Positions 62,514-64,000 of a DNA stretch of 64,000 nucleotides are shown piece after piece. This DNA comes from Eubacteriales bacterium (GTDB lineage Bacteria; Bacillota; Clostridia; Christensenellales; CAG-138): NCBI GenBank assembly GCA_021373115.1, contig JAJFTI010000015.1, positions 62,001-126,000 on the forward strand, written 5' to 3'. The notes below the pieces were generated by a model. That model had not been told where the DNA came from. It was given only the letters and a program-made list of their open reading frames with translations, and made no database searches. A program made the translations under genes and the position numbers. Positions within the stretch are counted from its first letter, which is position 1. Each line of letters opens with the position of its first letter.

Positions 62514-64000
62514 CAATCGACACCTCCGCTTTTCGCAGTGTGAATTCAAACAGTGAGCCGTGCGGTTCGCAAGCCGCAACGGCGATTTCCCCGCCATGCG
62601 CGGCAATGATTGCGCGGCAGAGCGCGAGGCCAAGCCCCAGCCCTCTTCGCGCGTCCCCGTGTGTGCCTGCGCTGGTATAGAACAGATCGAAAACGTGCTC
62701 GCGGTTCTCGGGGGAGATGCCGGGACCGTCGTCCGCAACGCGGACGCGCACAAGCGCGCCGTCTTCGCGCGCGGAGACGAGAATATGGGAGCCGTCGGGC
62801 GTATATTTGACCGCGTTTTCCAGAAGGTTGAGCAGTACCTGCACGATCAGCGGCGCGTCCATTTCGGCAAGCAGCAAGTCGTCCTCCATCTCTGTGCGGA
62901 TTTCGTGCATTGCGCCGCGTCGCCCCAGCCGGGAAACTGCGCATTCGATTACGTCGGATACGAGTTCCGGTTTCAGGTTGAGCCGAATCGAACTGTCATC
63001 CATTCTTGTAATGGACAGCAGATTTTCCACGAGGTTGATCAGCCAAATGGAGTCTTCGTATATACTGCCGAACAGCTGCTTTTGTTCGCATTGCGGCACG
63101 TCTCCGCGCAGGAGCATTTCCGCGCTGCCAGAAATACTGGTGAGCGGCGTTCTTAAATCGTGGGATATTGCCCGGAGCAGGTTGGAACGCAGCTGTTCCT
63201 GCTGCGCTTTCAGGGCGATGATCTGCCGTGCCGCGTCGGACTGCTGCTTGTCCAGCGCGAGGCCGCATTCACCGAGAATGGCGAGGCAAAGGCTCTGCTC
63301 GAACGGGTCGAGCGGGCGCACCAGCTCAATCCCCGCAACCGCGCGCACCGCGCCATGCCCGCGCACCGCGAGATACTGGCAGCGAATGGCGGACAGGACG
63401 CCCGTGCCCGCGCCGGAACGTTTGTTGTTCGCCAGCGTCCAGTTCGCCGCCGCCCGTTCCTGCCCGGAAAAAAGAGGTTCCGCGTTTCCGTCCTGCGGGT
63501 ACAGCACCGGCTGCAGCAGCTCGCCGTTTTCGGCGGGATAGAGCAGCGCCCTGCCGTCAACAAGCGTATGCAGCTGTCGCGCGGTCTCCAGCAGGATTTC
63601 GTCCGTGGTTTCCGCCTGCTGCAAATTCCGGCTGGCGGTCAGCAGAACTTCGGTGCGAAACGCTTTTTCCGCGTTGACCTTTGCCTGCTGGCGCGCTTTT
63701 GCGGTGATCGAGCTGGTCAGGATCGATGAAACGAGCATGACGAGAAAGGTCAGCGGATATCCGGGATCGTACGCAAGCAGCGTAAACCGCGGTTCAGTAA
63801 AAAAGTAGTTGAAGGTTAGCACGCTGAACACGGAGGAGAGAAGCCCGTATAGAGCGCCATCCGTCAGGAAAGCGGTCAGGAACACCGCGAGGATATACAG
63901 CGTCATGATGCTTGCTTCCGAAAATCCCAGACTGCGCAGCAGCAGCCCGAATAGCGTTGCCGCCGCAAGGATCGCAAACTGGATGCCGATCGAGCGCAGG
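62485..64000 (-). CDS. kdpD: KdpD sensor kinase, C-terminal part (runs off the window)
   Basis: The frame is open to the window edge, so the N-terminal KdpD and USP domains are not seen. What is present: the DUF4118 membrane region (IQFAILAAATLFGLLLRSLG, then YILAVFLTAFLTDGALYGL and VFSVLTFNYFF), a GAF-like domain (about residues 120-250 of the visible part), the H-box LLRAISHDLRTPLTSISGSA, and the ATPase motifs VLLNLLENAVKYTPDG, VADDGPGISPENREHVFDLF and GLGLGLALCRAI. It senses K+ limitation in known systems and phosphorylates KdpE, encoded downstream. Confidence 0.9.
   Translation of the reverse strand, partial: LRSIGIQFAILAAATLFGLLLRSLGFSEASIMTLYILAVFLTAFLTDGALYGLLSSVFSVLTFNYFFTEPRFTLLAYDPGYPLTFLVMLVSSILTSSITAKARQQAKVNAEKAFRTEVLLTASRNLQQAETTDEILLETARQLHTLVDGRALLYPAENGELLQPVLYPQDGNAEPLFSGQERAAANWTLANNKRSGAGTGVLSAIRCQYLAVRGHGAVRAVAGIELVRPLDPFEQSLCLAILGECGLALDKQQSDAARQIIALKAQQEQLRSNLLRAISHDLRTPLTSISGSAEMLLRGDVPQCEQKQLFGSIYEDSIWLINLVENLLSITRMDDSSIRLNLKPELVSDVIECAVSRLGRRGAMHEIRTEMEDDLLLAEMDAPLIVQVLLNLLENAVKYTPDGSHILVSAREDGALVRVRVADDGPGISPENREHVFDLFYTSAGTHGDARRGLGLGLALCRAIIAAHGGEIAVAACEPHGSLFEFTLRKAEVSIGESTVHPGR

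Overview
The window looks like a chromosome segment of a GC-rich member of the class Clostridia (Bacillota), probably a gut or other plant-polymer-rich anaerobe. This rests on lipoprotein sugar-binding proteins, YesM/YesN and KdpD/KdpE two-component systems, ROK, LacI and AraC regulators, GGAGG-type ribosome binding sites and many carbohydrate genes. No rRNA, tRNA, CRISPR array, prophage or intact insertion sequence was recognised. Almost everything is about uptake and breakdown of sugars, arranged as a chain of locally regulated cassettes.

Layout. (1) 3-8401: a GH13_18 phosphorylase, then an amino-sugar operon (nagA, a stand-alone CBM9-like protein, a NahK-type kinase, nagB, an ASKHA sugar kinase) and a double-cupin AraC regulator. 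(2) 8514-11788: a decayed aldolase/sialidase chimera facing a LacI regulator and a DUF624 membrane protein; the same 10-bp word lies in front of both. (3) 11850-17660: an AraC regulator divergent from a DegT aminotransferase, a DapA-like lyase, an aldo/keto reductase, an AAC(3)-family acyltransferase and a truncated EamA transporter. (4) 17864-29147: a ROK regulator with a clear promoter/operator, and an operon of D-lyxose isomerase, a complete sugar ABC importer, a UroD-family methyltransferase-like protein, a DUF4432 epimerase-like protein, a zinc dehydrogenase and a PfkB kinase; a second UroD-family gene lies next to the regulator. (5) 29232-32697: an AT-richer gene for a tandem metallo-beta-lactamase-fold protein and a PPi-type phosphofructokinase. 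(6) 32928-44346: an MgtA-type P-type ATPase, then a cello-oligosaccharide locus (ABC importer, cytosolic GH9 glucanase, LacI repressor, cellobiose phosphorylase) with matching operators. (7) 44347-45175: a gene-free stretch holding a candidate structured RNA and a promoter with three identical-core operators. (8) 45176-51755: a second RbsABC-type importer with its LacI regulator and a ceramidase-like protein. (9) 52041-61581: YesN/YesM, a membrane-tethered sugar-binding protein, an MglB paralogue, then mglB-mglA-mglC and a small membrane protein. (10) 61806-64000: KdpE and the C-terminal part of KdpD, which runs off the end.

How they work together. Three RbsABC/Mgl-type importers and one MalFG-type importer feed separate cytosolic pathways, each with a local regulator. 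The recurring theme is energy-saving intracellular processing: GH13_18 phosphorolysis, GH94 phosphorolysis and a PPi-type phosphofructokinase. Stem-loops without a U-tract follow four ABC binding-protein genes and probably set binding-protein excess. Candidate operators could be read directly for four regulators: ROK at 19156, LacI at 41571 and the LacI proteins at 9808 and 49036.
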